Of a stretch of DNA of 64,000 nucleotides, positions 22,367 to 29,871 are shown piece after piece; the stretch's first letter is position 1, and each line of letters begins with the position of its first letter. The notes beneath the pieces are model-generated. The model was not told the origin of the DNA. It saw only the letters and a list, made by a program, of their open reading frames with translations, and ran no database searches. The stretch comes from Labrys monachus. Its GTDB lineage: Bacteria; Pseudomonadota; Alphaproteobacteria; Rhizobiales; Labraceae. The stretch lies in contig NZ_JAUSVK010000001.1 in assembly GCF_030814655.1 (NCBI RefSeq), positions 5,525,001 through 5,589,000 on the forward strand, given 5' to 3'. A program made the translations under genes and the position numbers.

Positions 22367-23113
22367 ATGGGTAAGCTCACGGGGAAGGTCGCGGTCGTCA
22401 CCGGCGCCTCCAAGGGGATCGGGGCCGCCATCGCCAAGGCGCTCGCCGCCGAGGGCGCGCAAGTGGCGGTGAACTACGCGTCGAGCAAGGCGGGGGCGGA
22501 GGCCGTGGTCGAGGCGATCACCGCGGCCGGCGGCAGGGCCATCGCGGTCCAGGGCGATGTTTCGAAGGCCGACCAGGCCCACGGGCTCGTCGAGGCCGCC
22601 GTCCAGGCGTTCGGCCGTCTCGACGTGCTCGTCAACAATTCCGGCGTCTACGAATTCGCGCCGATCGAGCAGATCACCGAGGAGCATTATCGCCGCATGT
22701 TCGACGTGAACGTCCTGGGCGTCCTGCTGGCCACCCAGGCCGCGGTCAAGCATCTCGGCGAGGGCGGCAGCATCGTCAACATCTCCTCGGCGGTGACCAG
22801 CCTGGCTCCGCCGACCAGCGCCGTCTACACCGGGACCAAGGGCGCCCTGGACGCCATCACCGGCGTGCTCGCCCATGAGCTGGGTGCGCGCAAGATCCGG
22901 GTCAACGCCATCCTGCCGGGCATCGTCGAGACCGAAGGCTCGCACGCGGCAGGGTTCATCGGCTCGGATATGGAGCGCGGCGCCGTGGCCCAGACCCCGC
23001 TCGGCCGCGTCGGCCAGCCGGACGATATCGCCGACGTGGCGGTCTTCCTCGCGTCCGACGATGCCCGGTGGCTGACAGGCGAGCGCCTGTTCGCCAGCGG
23101 CGGCCTGCGCTGA
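22367..23113 (+). CDS. SDR oxidoreductase, 3-oxoacyl-ACP reductase-like
   Basis: 248 residues: TGASKGIGAAIAKAL, NNSGVYEF, NISSAVTS, catalytic YTGTK and closing LFASGGLR. In place of the usual YxASK it has YTGTK, still with Tyr and Lys. SDR genes paired with a divergent ArsR repressor are frequent in this bacterial group and are thought to answer to aldehydes or quinones; the substrate is not known. Ribosome-binding site GAAAGGA precedes ATG 22367. Confidence 0.85.
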   Translation: MGKLTGKVAVVTGASKGIGAAIAKALAAEGAQVAVNYASSKAGAEAVVEAITAAGGRAIAVQGDVSKADQAHGLVEAAVQAFGRLDVLVNNSGVYEFAPIEQITEEHYRRMFDVNVLGVLLATQAAVKHLGEGGSIVNISSAVTSLAPPTSAVYTGTKGALDAITGVLAHELGARKIRVNAILPGIVETEGSHAAGFIGSDMERGAVAQTPLGRVGQPDDIADVAVFLASDDARWLTGERLFASGGLR

Positions 23114-23116
23114 GCC

Positions 23117-23419
23117 TCAGCGCTTGCGCACGAATTCGGTGCGCAGGACGAGGCCCTTGATGGTGTCGTGGCGGCAGTCGATCTCCTCGACATTGTCGGT
23201 GAGGCGGATCGAGCGGATGACCGTGCCCTGCTTCAGGGTCTGGTTGGCGCCCTTCACCTTCAGGTCCTTGATGAGGGTGACGGAGTCGCCGTCGGCGAGG
23301 ATGTTTCCCGAGGCATCGCGGACCTCGACCCGTTGGGCGACAGCGGCTGCCGCCACGTCGCCGGGCGCACGCCATTCGCCGGTGACCTCGTCATAGATAT
23401 AGTCGTCGTCGCCGGCCAT
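23117..23419 (-). CDS. PhnA/YjdM-like protein (C-terminal domain only)
   Basis: 100 residues. VRDASGNILADGDSVTLIKD, KGANQTLKQGT and EIDCRHDTIKGLVLRTEFV are the conserved core of the PhnA/YjdM family. The N-terminal zinc ribbon of E. coli YjdM (about 110 residues) is absent; the first 25 residues are acidic instead. The name PhnA is historical and a role in phosphonate use is not supported. ATG 23419 follows GGAGG. Convergent with the SDR gene, 3 nt apart. Confidence 0.8.
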   Translation of the reverse strand: MAGDDDYIYDEVTGEWRAPGDVAAAAVAQRVEVRDASGNILADGDSVTLIKDLKVKGANQTLKQGTVIRSIRLTDNVEEIDCRHDTIKGLVLRTEFVRKR

Positions 23420-23527
23420 GCCCGCCTCCATCGTAAGATCAAGAGCCCTTCTCGCGATCGGAAGGGCAACAGGCAAGGACCAAATCGTGCCCGGACGCAT
23501 TTCTCCGGGCCGGCGCGACGACGGAGG

Positions 23528-23603
23528 GGCGATCACCGATCGCCCTTCTTTGGAAACGCGGCACCTGCCGGAGAGGAAGGGGTCGATCGGGGATCGACCC
23601 TCC
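23528..23603. repeat. dispersed double-hairpin repeat, copy 2
   Basis: The left hairpin GGCGATCACCGATCGCC and right hairpin GGTCGATCGGGGATCGACC are both intact. Between them lies the conserved middle with TGGAAACGCGG. Located downstream of the 151-residue hypothetical gene and upstream of the PhnA-like gene. Confidence 0.85.
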
Positions 23604-23631
23604 AGGCGGCACGGTGCGACCATGCCGCCCG

Positions 23632-24087
23632 TCACGCGGGCGGCGTATCGGCGGCGGCCTTCTTCCAGTCGCCCGTGGTGTTCCACCAGCGGTGGGGATT
23701 GGCGCCGTCGTCGAGGCCCTTCGACCGGCTGGCGAGGATGGTCTGGATACGGATCACCGGCTCCTGATAGCTGTGAAGCTGAAATATCGCCTCGATGACG
23801 CGCTCGACCAGGTCCTGGTCGGCAGGAAGCTCGAAGGACAGCTCGACCGTTCCGGGCCGCTTGCGCAACGCCGCTTCCGGCCCAGCGGCGGCGCCCTCCA
23901 GCGGACGGTAGCGCTCGATGCCCGGCCCGGACTGATAGGCGTTGGCGTCGTAGCGTCCCATGGCAAGCGGCGTGATCCTGACCACCCCGTCCATGATGCG
24001 GTCGACGTCGGCGGCGGGCGCCTGCAGCGTCATGAGACACATGCGCTCCATCCGTACGGACCTGGTTTCAAATTCCTGTTCGAACAT
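23632..24087 (-). CDS. conserved hypothetical protein
   Basis: 151 residues from ATG 24087, which follows a strong GGGAGG site. The region PGTVELSFELPADQDLVERV followed by IEAIFQLHSYQEPVIRI resembles the CutA-like insert found in NIF3-family proteins (a His-Ser-Tyr-Gln-Glu-Pro variant of HPYEEP), but the remainder is not recognised. No signal peptide or membrane segment. Function unknown. Confidence 0.6.
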   Translation of the reverse strand: MFEQEFETRSVRMERMCLMTLQAPAADVDRIMDGVVRITPLAMGRYDANAYQSGPGIERYRPLEGAAAGPEAALRKRPGTVELSFELPADQDLVERVIEAIFQLHSYQEPVIRIQTILASRSKGLDDGANPHRWWNTTGDWKKAAADTPPA

Positions 24088-24264
24088 GGCGACCTCCCTC
24101 GGCATCGGCGGCCGCCAGCATAGCGGCGCCCTGCTGACAGCGGCTTGTCAGCACTGTCGGGCCGCGAGGCTTCGAAGGTCGGTGTTGATCGTCGGGGCGG
24201 GATGGTGCCGCCGGGCCTTCCCTGCCCCGCAGAGCCGGCGCCGGGCCCACCGCGACGGCCCTAT

Positions 24265-24303
24265 GTCAATTGCGCGTGGATTTGGTCACTTGCGCGTGGA
24301 TTT
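24265..24303. repeat. 20-bp tandem duplication at a gene end
   Basis: GTCAATTGCGCGTGGATTTG and GTCACTTGCGCGTGGATTTG follow each other with a period of 20 bp and one mismatch. The second unit holds the stop codon and last codons of the 86-residue gene at 24286; the first lies just after it. Confidence 0.8.
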
Positions 24304-24546
24304 GCGCTTGGCCGCTTCCATCGGGTGGGCGGCTTCCTGGCGCTGGATCGCGCCGCTGTCGGCGACGCGAAGCTCATATTCCTTCGCGACCCGCTCATAC
24401 TGCTCGGCGATGCTCTTCAGGCGGTAGGACGGCTCGGGATTGTCTGCGGGGAGAAGGCGGGTGACTTCGTAGGTGCCTCCCTGATGCATGCCGATCTGGG
24501 AGCGATAGATGACGATGTCGCCAATCTTGAAGGCGTGGGCAGTCAT
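24286..24546 (-). CDS. small conserved hypothetical protein
   Basis: 86 residues: FKIGDIVIYRSQIGMHQGG, EVTRLLPADNPEPSYRLKS and IAEQYERVAKEYEL. The pattern (short beta-rich start, then a helix with basic tail) recurs in small proteins of Hyphomicrobiales with no assigned function. The C-terminal KRKSTRK is basic and lies in a 20-bp tandem duplication. Confidence 0.65.
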   Translation of the reverse strand: MTAHAFKIGDIVIYRSQIGMHQGGTYEVTRLLPADNPEPSYRLKSIAEQYERVAKEYELRVADSGAIQRQEAAHPMEAAKRKSTRK

Positions 24547-24618
24547 GGCGGACCTTTGCGGCTCTTCCGGCGGGCAGACGCGGGACCGACATGGCCTGCG
24601 CGCGATTTCTTTGGCAGG

Positions 24619-24870
24619 CTATTTCCGAGCCAGCGGATAGTCGGAACTCTCGTAAAGCGACTGGATCGCGGATCCCGTGAATTCGCCGCCGTCCGTCCGG
24701 ATCATGATGCCGTTCAGATCACCGGGCCGCGCCTCGATGGCAAATTGAATGGCGAGAGCAAGATTGCCGAAGCGCCGATATTTCTTTGGCGCCCCCGACA
24801 TCTTCGCCCAGCCCTGCCTGGGGACCTGCGAAAACATTTCGGCCGAGGCCATGAAATCTGGACTGGACAT
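24619..24870 (-). CDS. small hypothetical protein
   Basis: 83 residues from ATG 24870; a GTG at 24885 would add five. WAKMSGAPKKYRRFGNLALAI and FAIEARPGDLNGIMIRTDGG read like a folded protein and composition is unlike the shadow frames. Base composition here is less GC-rich than around it. No ribosome-binding site is obvious, so the start is uncertain. Function unknown. Confidence 0.45.
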   Translation of the reverse strand: MSSPDFMASAEMFSQVPRQGWAKMSGAPKKYRRFGNLALAIQFAIEARPGDLNGIMIRTDGGEFTGSAIQSLYESSDYPLARK

Positions 24871-25095
24871 GTATTTCAATAGCACGTCCGTGCCGTCGCG
24901 TCACTGCAATTCGGCGGGCCGCACGCCCGGTGCCGAAGCTCCTCGCAGGATCTTCTTGAGGATGCCTCGGTACTGAGATCGGCCGGGACGAGGCCAGAGC
25001 AAATTGCAATTTCATTGAATCACAATTTCTCTCCGACTTGTTGCCTCCGCGCATTTTCTTCATCGGAAAGTCTCTCGACTTTCCTGGAAAATGCT

Positions 25096-25374
25096 TCAGA
25101 CGGTGCTTGTCAGCGGCCTGCGCGCATTCATCTGGCCCTTGCCGGGCAGGACCTTGGGCTTGGGGGGCGGCAGCAATCCCTCGCGCTGCATCTTCTTGCG
25201 CGCCACCTTGCGCGCGCGCCGGATGGCCTCCGCCTGTTCGCGGGCGCGGCGTTCCGACGGCTTCTCATAGGCCTTGCGCAGCTTCATCTCGCGGAACACG
25301 CCTTCGCGCTGCAGCTTGCGCTTCAGCGCCTTCATGGCTTGCTCGACGTTGTTGTCACGGACCAGAACCCGCAT
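25096..25374 (-). CDS. rpsU: 30S ribosomal protein bS21
   Basis: 92 residues, highly basic: [20 protein letters not shown], then [20 protein letters not shown], which is the bS21 signature. The long C-terminal tail is typical of alphaproteobacterial S21. An excellent ribosome-binding site (GGAGG) stands 5 nt before the start. It follows cspA on the same strand (115-nt gap). Confidence 0.95.
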   Translation of the reverse strand: MRVLVRDNNVEQAMKALKRKLQREGVFREMKLRKAYEKPSERRAREQAEAIRRARKVARKKMQREGLLPPPKPKVLPGKGQMNARRPLTSTV

Positions 25375-25489
25375 GAAACCTCCTGATTGTGGGAAAAAAT
25401 TTAGGGGCCCAGCCCTCGCCAGACCCCTTCGTCAGAAATCAAGCTCACGGATGCGGGCGATCGCTCTTCGCCCCAGCCCGCGCCTCGCG

Positions 25490-25699
25490 TCAGGCGAGTT
25501 GCAGGCTGTCCGCCGACGACTTGCCCGTCTTGCGATCCTGGACGATCTCGTAGCTGACCTTCTGGCCCTCGCGGAGCTCGCGCATGCCCGCGCGTTCGAC
25601 GGCACTGATATGCACGAAAACGTCGGGACCGCCCGCTTCGGGCTGAATAAAGCCAAAGCCCTTCTGGGCATTGAACCACTTGACGATGCCTGTGCTCAT
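25490..25699 (-). CDS. cspA: cold-shock protein (CspA family)
   Basis: 69 residues forming one cold-shock domain with RNP1 KGFGFIQP and RNP2 DVFVHIS. It binds single-stranded RNA and DNA. Start ATG 25699 follows AAGGAAGG. Its position directly before rpsU suggests co-transcription, though a GC-rich inverted repeat in the gap may end part of the transcripts. Confidence 0.95.
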   Translation of the reverse strand: MSTGIVKWFNAQKGFGFIQPEAGGPDVFVHISAVERAGMRELREGQKVSYEIVQDRKTGKSSADSLQLA

Positions 25700-26058
25700 G
25701 GCGAGCCTTCCTTGTGAGAACGAACGGTCGGGCCTGCCGCACCTCGCGTCAGACCGTGGACGAGTCGAAATTGGGAGGAAGGTTAGCAGCAGGCGGGGCG
25801 ATGAGCCGCGCGGGCCTCAATCATCCGGCCGAGTTCGATCATACAATGTGGGTCCGGCGCCGGCCCACGTCAACCCCCTTCAGGCCTTCGCCTTCCCGGA
25901 GCGGACGCCACCCTGCCGCGGCGGCATCGAGCCGGCGCGGCACGCCCCCCCGAAACCCACGGGGTCGAGGCGGCAAACTCGTCGCCGACGCCCGAAATGT
26001 CAAGCCCGCGCTCGGCCCATGGCCGGCCATCCGCAGCGCGGAAGGGGCGCAGGCGACG
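25700..26058. other. intergenic region, nothing recognised
   Basis: The cspA promoter and 5' UTR should lie in its left part and the end of the DUF883 transcript at its right. Open frames here lack ribosome-binding sites and protein-like composition. I see no further feature. Confidence 0.5.
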
Positions 26059-26089
26059 AAAAAGGCCCGCAGAACAGGTCTGCGGGCCT
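26059..26089 (-). terminator. intrinsic terminator of the DUF883 gene
   Basis: An 11-bp stem (AGGCCCGCAGA / TCTGCGGGCCT) with a 5-nt loop is followed on the reverse strand by TTTTT. It lies 33 nt after the stop codon. Confidence 0.9.
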
Positions 26090-26122
26090 CCGAACGACAG
26101 GCGCAAGCCGGATCCGGCGCGC

Positions 26123-26461
26123 TCACCAGCGGCGGGAATCGCCCACCATGGTGGCGCCGACCACGAGGCCCAGCAGGAAACCGACGATGCCGGCCGAAGA
26201 CAGCACGGTCGCGGCGGTGCCGGGATTCTCCCTCACCGTGTCCGAAACCAGCTGGGCCTGTTGCCGCGCCTGGCGCAGCGAGCCGCTCGCCTGCTCCTTG
26301 ACCCGGCCATAGGTGTCGCCGGCCGCATCCCGGGCCTTCTCATAGGCGTCCGCACCGCGATCGGCGAGCGACTTGTTGATCGCGCCGACCTCCTTCTTCA
26401 GGTCGGCGAGCTGCCTCTCGAATTCCTTGCGCATGTCGTCGATCGAAACATTGTCGGCCAT
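26123..26461 (-). CDS. DUF883/ElaB-YqjD family membrane-anchored protein
   Basis: 112 residues. A long charged amphipathic helix (FERQLADLKKEVGAINKSLA, DAAGDTYGRVKEQ) is followed by one C-terminal membrane helix (GIVGFLLGLVVGATMV). This is the layout of ElaB/YqjD proteins, which in E. coli are stationary-phase inner-membrane proteins reported to tether ribosomes. Has its own terminator. Confidence 0.8.
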   Translation of the reverse strand: MADNVSIDDMRKEFERQLADLKKEVGAINKSLADRGADAYEKARDAAGDTYGRVKEQASGSLRQARQQAQLVSDTVRENPGTAATVLSSAGIVGFLLGLVVGATMVGDSRRW

Positions 26462-26744
26462 CGGGTTTCCCCCTCCTGTGTCCGCAGCCTGCAGGAGGCG
26501 GCAAAGCCGCCTCGCCAGGCTCGGTTAAACAATGCGCGCGGGGGCGCGGAGTTCCCGTTGCGCGCCTCGCGTCCCGCATGCCAGGCCCTCGCCGGCAGCA
26601 TGGCGGCCGGAGCCGCAACGCATCGGCGCGGCCGGGCCGCTTTCCTTGCCATTGCATCCGGTCATCCGCCGGCTATCCTTCCCGAGGAAGCGGTGCCGCT
26701 TCGATCGGGGCGCGCTGCGTTCGGCCCACCGGAGGTTCTCTCGC

Positions 26745-27092
26745 ATGCATGAGCAGACGGTCACGCTCTGGCGCCCGGTCGGCCCGAAAGAGCTCGAGCT
26801 CGTCCGCCGGTCGGGCATGCGGGCGTTTCCGCCGCGCCTGCCGGAGCAGCCGATCTTCTATCCGGTGCTGTCGGAGGATTATGCCGTGAAGATCGCCCGC
26901 GACTGGAATGTGCGGGCGGACGGCGCAGGCTTCGTGCTGCGCTTCGCGGTGGCGAAGGATTATCTGTCGCGCTACGAGGTCCGCGAAGCGGGCGGCCGCG
27001 CGCATCTCGAATATTGGATACCAGCCGAGGAGCTGGCCGCCTTCAACGACGCGATCGTGGGCGAGATCGAGGTGGTGAGCGAATTTCGCTGA
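26745..27092 (+). CDS. conserved hypothetical protein (annotated elsewhere as ADP-ribosylation/crystallin J1-like)
   Basis: 115 residues. VTLWRPVGPKELELVRRSGM, FPPRLPEQPIFYPVL and HLEYWIPAEELAAFNDAIVG match a small bacterial family whose database name, ADP-ribosylation/crystallin J1, has little functional basis. ATG 26745 is preceded by GGAGG at good distance. Soluble, no catalytic motif that I can name. Confidence 0.65.
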   Translation: MHEQTVTLWRPVGPKELELVRRSGMRAFPPRLPEQPIFYPVLSEDYAVKIARDWNVRADGAGFVLRFAVAKDYLSRYEVREAGGRAHLEYWIPAEELAAFNDAIVGEIEVVSEFR

Positions 27093-27184
27093 CCGCCGCC
27101 GGCAGCGCGGAGACAGCGCAATCCATCCCGGAACCTAAGCGCCGGCCATGCGTTTTGGCTTGGCCAACATGCCGGGAAACCCAC

Positions 27185-27397
27185 ATGGATATGATCGAGC
27201 GCGCCTGTCGGGCCCTCTGCCGCTACAACGGCGTCGCGCCGGATACGGAGGTCGGGGGCGTACCGCTCTGGCAGTCCTACCGGACGGAGGTGCTGGCCCT
27301 CGTCGCAGCCCTGCGCAAGGGCGACGAACTGCCGAGCGGGCTGTGCATCGAGATGAAGAGGAAGCCGGTACCCGAACCGGAGCGCCAGCTCGCCTGA
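27185..27397 (+). CDS. small hypothetical protein
   Basis: 70 residues: MIERACRALCRYNG, GVPLWQSYRTEVLALVAALR. The pattern (helix with Cys-Arg, short loop, Trp-x-x-Tyr helix) is seen in many small proteins of this bacterial group with no assigned role. Same strand as the previous gene, 92 nt downstream. Confidence 0.55.
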   Translation: MDMIERACRALCRYNGVAPDTEVGGVPLWQSYRTEVLALVAALRKGDELPSGLCIEMKRKPVPEPERQLA

Positions 27398-27529
27398 GGC
27401 GGAACCGGCTCGGCGTCAAACCTCACGGGTCGACGCCTTTTCCCGAGCGAAAATCCATCGCCTTTTCCGGAAGACGCTCCGGACGGAGGTCCGCCGGCGC
27501 CGGTACGGGACCGGCGCCGGACGAGGCCT

Positions 27530-27787
27530 TCAGTGCAGCGAAACCGGCACCAGTTCCTGTTCCCAGGCATTGGCCACGGCGGCCTCGGCGGTGTCCGAGA
27601 TCATGATCGGCGTGCCGTCGGCGGCATTGAGCGTGAACAGCTTCAGTCCCGGGCGGATCTGCCCCAGCTGCGGATAGAGCTTCACCGCATCCTCGGACAT
27701 GATCGGCTTGACATAGGCGACATGGCCCGCGCCGAGCGCGGCCAGCATTTCGGGGGTAGGCGTAGGAGTCTTATCGTTCCGGATCAT
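27530..27787 (-). CDS. DUF1150 family protein
   Basis: 85 residues: MLAALGAGHVAYVKPIMSED, LFTLNAADGTPIMISDT and NAWEQELVPVSLH are the DUF1150 core. In Hyphomicrobiales this family is regularly encoded right after an Hsp20 gene, as here (56-nt gap), so it is probably heat-induced. Biochemical role unknown. Confidence 0.9.
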   Translation of the reverse strand: MIRNDKTPTPTPEMLAALGAGHVAYVKPIMSEDAVKLYPQLGQIRPGLKLFTLNAADGTPIMISDTAEAAVANAWEQELVPVSLH

Positions 27788-27843
27788 TTTGTCCTCCTGA
27801 ACGTCGTTGAAATCGGAATGAAGAGGGAATGCGAGGGGTTCCG

Positions 27844-28272
27844 TCAGTCCCGCACCGAGATGTCGATCTTTTTGGCGACCCTCTCCGGCTCAGGCCGGAT
27901 GAGATCGACGGACAGAAGCCCGTTCTTGAGATCGGCGCCCATCACCTCCATGCCGTCGGCAAGAAGGAAGGTGCGCTGGAACTGGCGCGCGGCGATGCCG
28001 CGATGCAGATAGACGCGCGATTTGTCGTCGATCTGCCGTCCCCTGATGACGAGCTGGTTTTCCTCGATCGAAACGTCGAGCTCTTCATGGCTGAAGCCGG
28101 CGACGGCGAGCGTGATGCGCAGCCGTTCGGGCGGGCGCTCGCAGGAGCCCACGCGCTCGATGTTGTAGGGCGGATAGCCGTCATTGGCGGCTTTGGCGAC
28201 CCGGTCGAGCGCGCGTTCGATTTCGTCGAATCCGAGCAGGAAGGGGGAGTTCAAGGTAGGTACACGCGACAT
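27844..28272 (-). CDS. Hsp20 family small heat-shock protein
   Basis: 142 residues. The start LNSPFLLGFDEIERALDRV and the alpha-crystallin domain (ITLAVAGFSHEELDVSIEEN, LVIRGRQ, HRGIAARQFQRTFLLADGME, LLSVDLIRPEPE) match the class A small heat-shock proteins of rhizobia (IbpA-like). It holds unfolding proteins for refolding by Hsp70. The frame stays open for about 2 kb upstream, but that part is antisense to cobB and hrcA; the ATG at 28272 is within the ROSE-type leader and is the true start. Confidence 0.93.
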   Translation of the reverse strand: MSRVPTLNSPFLLGFDEIERALDRVAKAANDGYPPYNIERVGSCERPPERLRITLAVAGFSHEELDVSIEENQLVIRGRQIDDKSRVYLHRGIAARQFQRTFLLADGMEVMGADLKNGLLSVDLIRPEPERVAKKIDISVRD

Positions 28273-28275
28273 TTC

Positions 28276-28299
28276 AAAGTCCTCGCAGGAAGCGACTTT
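28276..28299 (-). promoter_or_regulatory. ROSE-like RNA thermometer hairpin
   Basis: In the reverse-strand leader AAAGTC pairs with GACTTT, and inside it CTT pairs with GAG, leaving one unpaired G in TCGCT opposite the ribosome-binding site GAGGA (28284-28280). Masking of the Shine-Dalgarno by a U-Y-G-C-U segment with a bulged G is the defining feature of ROSE elements, which melt at heat-shock temperature. The start codon is 3 nt downstream of the stem. Confidence 0.8.
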
Positions 28300-28350
28300 G
28301 GAGGGACCCGTTCGGCATCCCCCTTGCTCCGGGCGTCCGGAACACACCCA

Positions 28351-28378
28351 ATATGGGCACAAGCCGGCCGCTTTCAAG
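28351..28378 (-). promoter_or_regulatory. RpoH (sigma-32 type) heat-shock promoter
   Basis: CTTGAAA (28378-28372), a 14-nt spacer and CCCATAT (28357-28351) match the heat-shock consensus almost perfectly. Transcription would begin near 28344, giving a leader of about 72 nt that includes the ROSE hairpin. Confidence 0.85.
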
Positions 28379-28476
28379 AGTTTCCGCCGGGAATGTGCAC
28401 CCGCCGCACCGACGTGTCCGAGGCTCGTCGCGGGTTTCCCTTGCCATCGCCGGCCACCCCGGGGCAGGAAGGGCGC

Positions 28477-29796
28477 ATGAACGCGCTCCCCCCCGGCCTT
28501 CTCGTCGCCGCCCCGCGCTCCGGCTCGGGCAAGACCACGCTGGTGCTCGGCCTTTTGCGGGCGCTGGCGCGCGGCGGCGTGGCGGTGCAGCCGATGAAAT
28601 GCGGGCCGGATTATATCGATCCGGGCTTCCATGCGGCCGCGGCCGCCCGCACGAGCTACAATCTCGACAGCTGGGCCATGCGCCCCGCTCTGCTCGACAG
28701 CCTGGCGCGCGAGGCCGCAGGGGGCGCCGACCTCTTCCTGTGCGAGGCGCTGATGGGCCTGTTCGACGGCGTGGCGCTGCCGGGCGCGGCGGGCGACGGC
28801 TCCTCCTCGGGCATCGCCGCGCGCCAGGGCTGGCCCGTCCTGCTCGTGCTCGACATCTCCGGCCAGTCGCAGTCGGCGGGGGCGGTCGCCCGCGGCTTTG
28901 CCGGCTTCCGGCCCGATGTGCGGATCGTCGGCGTCGTCCTCAACAAGGTGGCGAGCCCGCGCCACGAGGCGCTGGCGCGCCGGGGCATCGAGGAGGCCGG
29001 CCTGCCGGTCGTCGGCGTGCTGCCGCGGCGGACCGACCTCGTGCTGCCCGAGCGCCATCTCGGCCTGGTGCAGGCCGAGGAGACCGCCGAGCTCGACCGG
29101 CGCCTCGACGCGCTCGCCGATTTCGTCGAGGCGCATTGCGACATCGCCGCGATCCGGGCCCTCGCCGCCTCCACCCGCCTGGCCGAGACCCCGCCGGATG
29201 CCGGCCTGCCGCCGCCGGGCCAGCGCATCGCCCTCGCCCGCGACGCCGCCTTCTCCTTCGTCTATCCGCATCTCCTCGCCGGCTGGCGGCGCCAGGGCGC
29301 GGAGATCCTGCCCTTCTCGCCGCTGGCCGACGAGGGCCCCGCGCCGGACGCCGACGTCGCCTGGCTGCCGGGCGGCTATCCCGAGCTGCACGGGGCGCGC
29401 CTCGCCGCCAATGCCCGCTTCCGACACGCCCTGCGGCAGTTCGCCGAAACGCGCCCCGTCCATGGCGAATGCGGCGGCTACATGGTGCTGGGCACCGCCC
29501 TGACCGATGGCGAGGGCGCCGTGCACCGCATGGTCGGCCTGCTCGACCTCGAGACCAGCTTCGCCAGGCGGCGGATGAGTCTCGGCTATCGCCTGGCCGA
29601 GCTGAAGGAGGACTGCGTCCTCGGCCGGCGCGGCAGCGCGGTGCGCGGCCACGAATTCCATTATTCGACGACGCTGCACGCCGGCGATGCGCCGCTCTTC
29701 GGGGTGATGGACGCCCATGGCGGCGATCTCGGCGCCCTCGGAGGTCGGCGCGGCCATGTCACCGGCTCGTTCTTCCACGTCATCGACAAAGCGTGA
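28477..29796 (+). CDS. cobB: cobyrinate a,c-diamide synthase
   Basis: 439 residues: N-terminal ATP-binding domain (APRSGSGKTTLVLGLLRAL, PMKCGPDYIDPGFH, LDISGQSQSAGA) and C-terminal class I glutamine amidotransferase domain with nucleophile Cys in VHGECGGYMVLG and EFHYS. It amidates side chains a and c of (hydrogeno)cobyrinate in cobalamin synthesis. Size and motifs are standard. No other cob gene or B12 riboswitch is in the window, so it is separated from the main cob locus. Divergent from hsp20. Confidence 0.95.
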   Translation: MNALPPGLLVAAPRSGSGKTTLVLGLLRALARGGVAVQPMKCGPDYIDPGFHAAAAARTSYNLDSWAMRPALLDSLAREAAGGADLFLCEALMGLFDGVALPGAAGDGSSSGIAARQGWPVLLVLDISGQSQSAGAVARGFAGFRPDVRIVGVVLNKVASPRHEALARRGIEEAGLPVVGVLPRRTDLVLPERHLGLVQAEETAELDRRLDALADFVEAHCDIAAIRALAASTRLAETPPDAGLPPPGQRIALARDAAFSFVYPHLLAGWRRQGAEILPFSPLADEGPAPDADVAWLPGGYPELHGARLAANARFRHALRQFAETRPVHGECGGYMVLGTALTDGEGAVHRMVGLLDLETSFARRRMSLGYRLAELKEDCVLGRRGSAVRGHEFHYSTTLHAGDAPLFGVMDAHGGDLGALGGRRGHVTGSFFHVIDKA

Positions 29797-29871
29797 GCCC
29801 TCCGGCGGGCGCCGCAGCGCACAACGGGATTGAATAAACCGCAATTGGCCTTCACAGTAGGCAAAGGAGAT

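Noticed and set aside
25700-26312. Plus-strand coding regions beside cspA
   Set aside because: No ribosome-binding site and Arg/Ser/Pro-rich composition; one runs antisense through the DUF883 gene and its terminator.
29797-29871. CIRCE element upstream of hrcA
   Set aside because: No TTAGCACTC/GAGTGCTAA pair was found.
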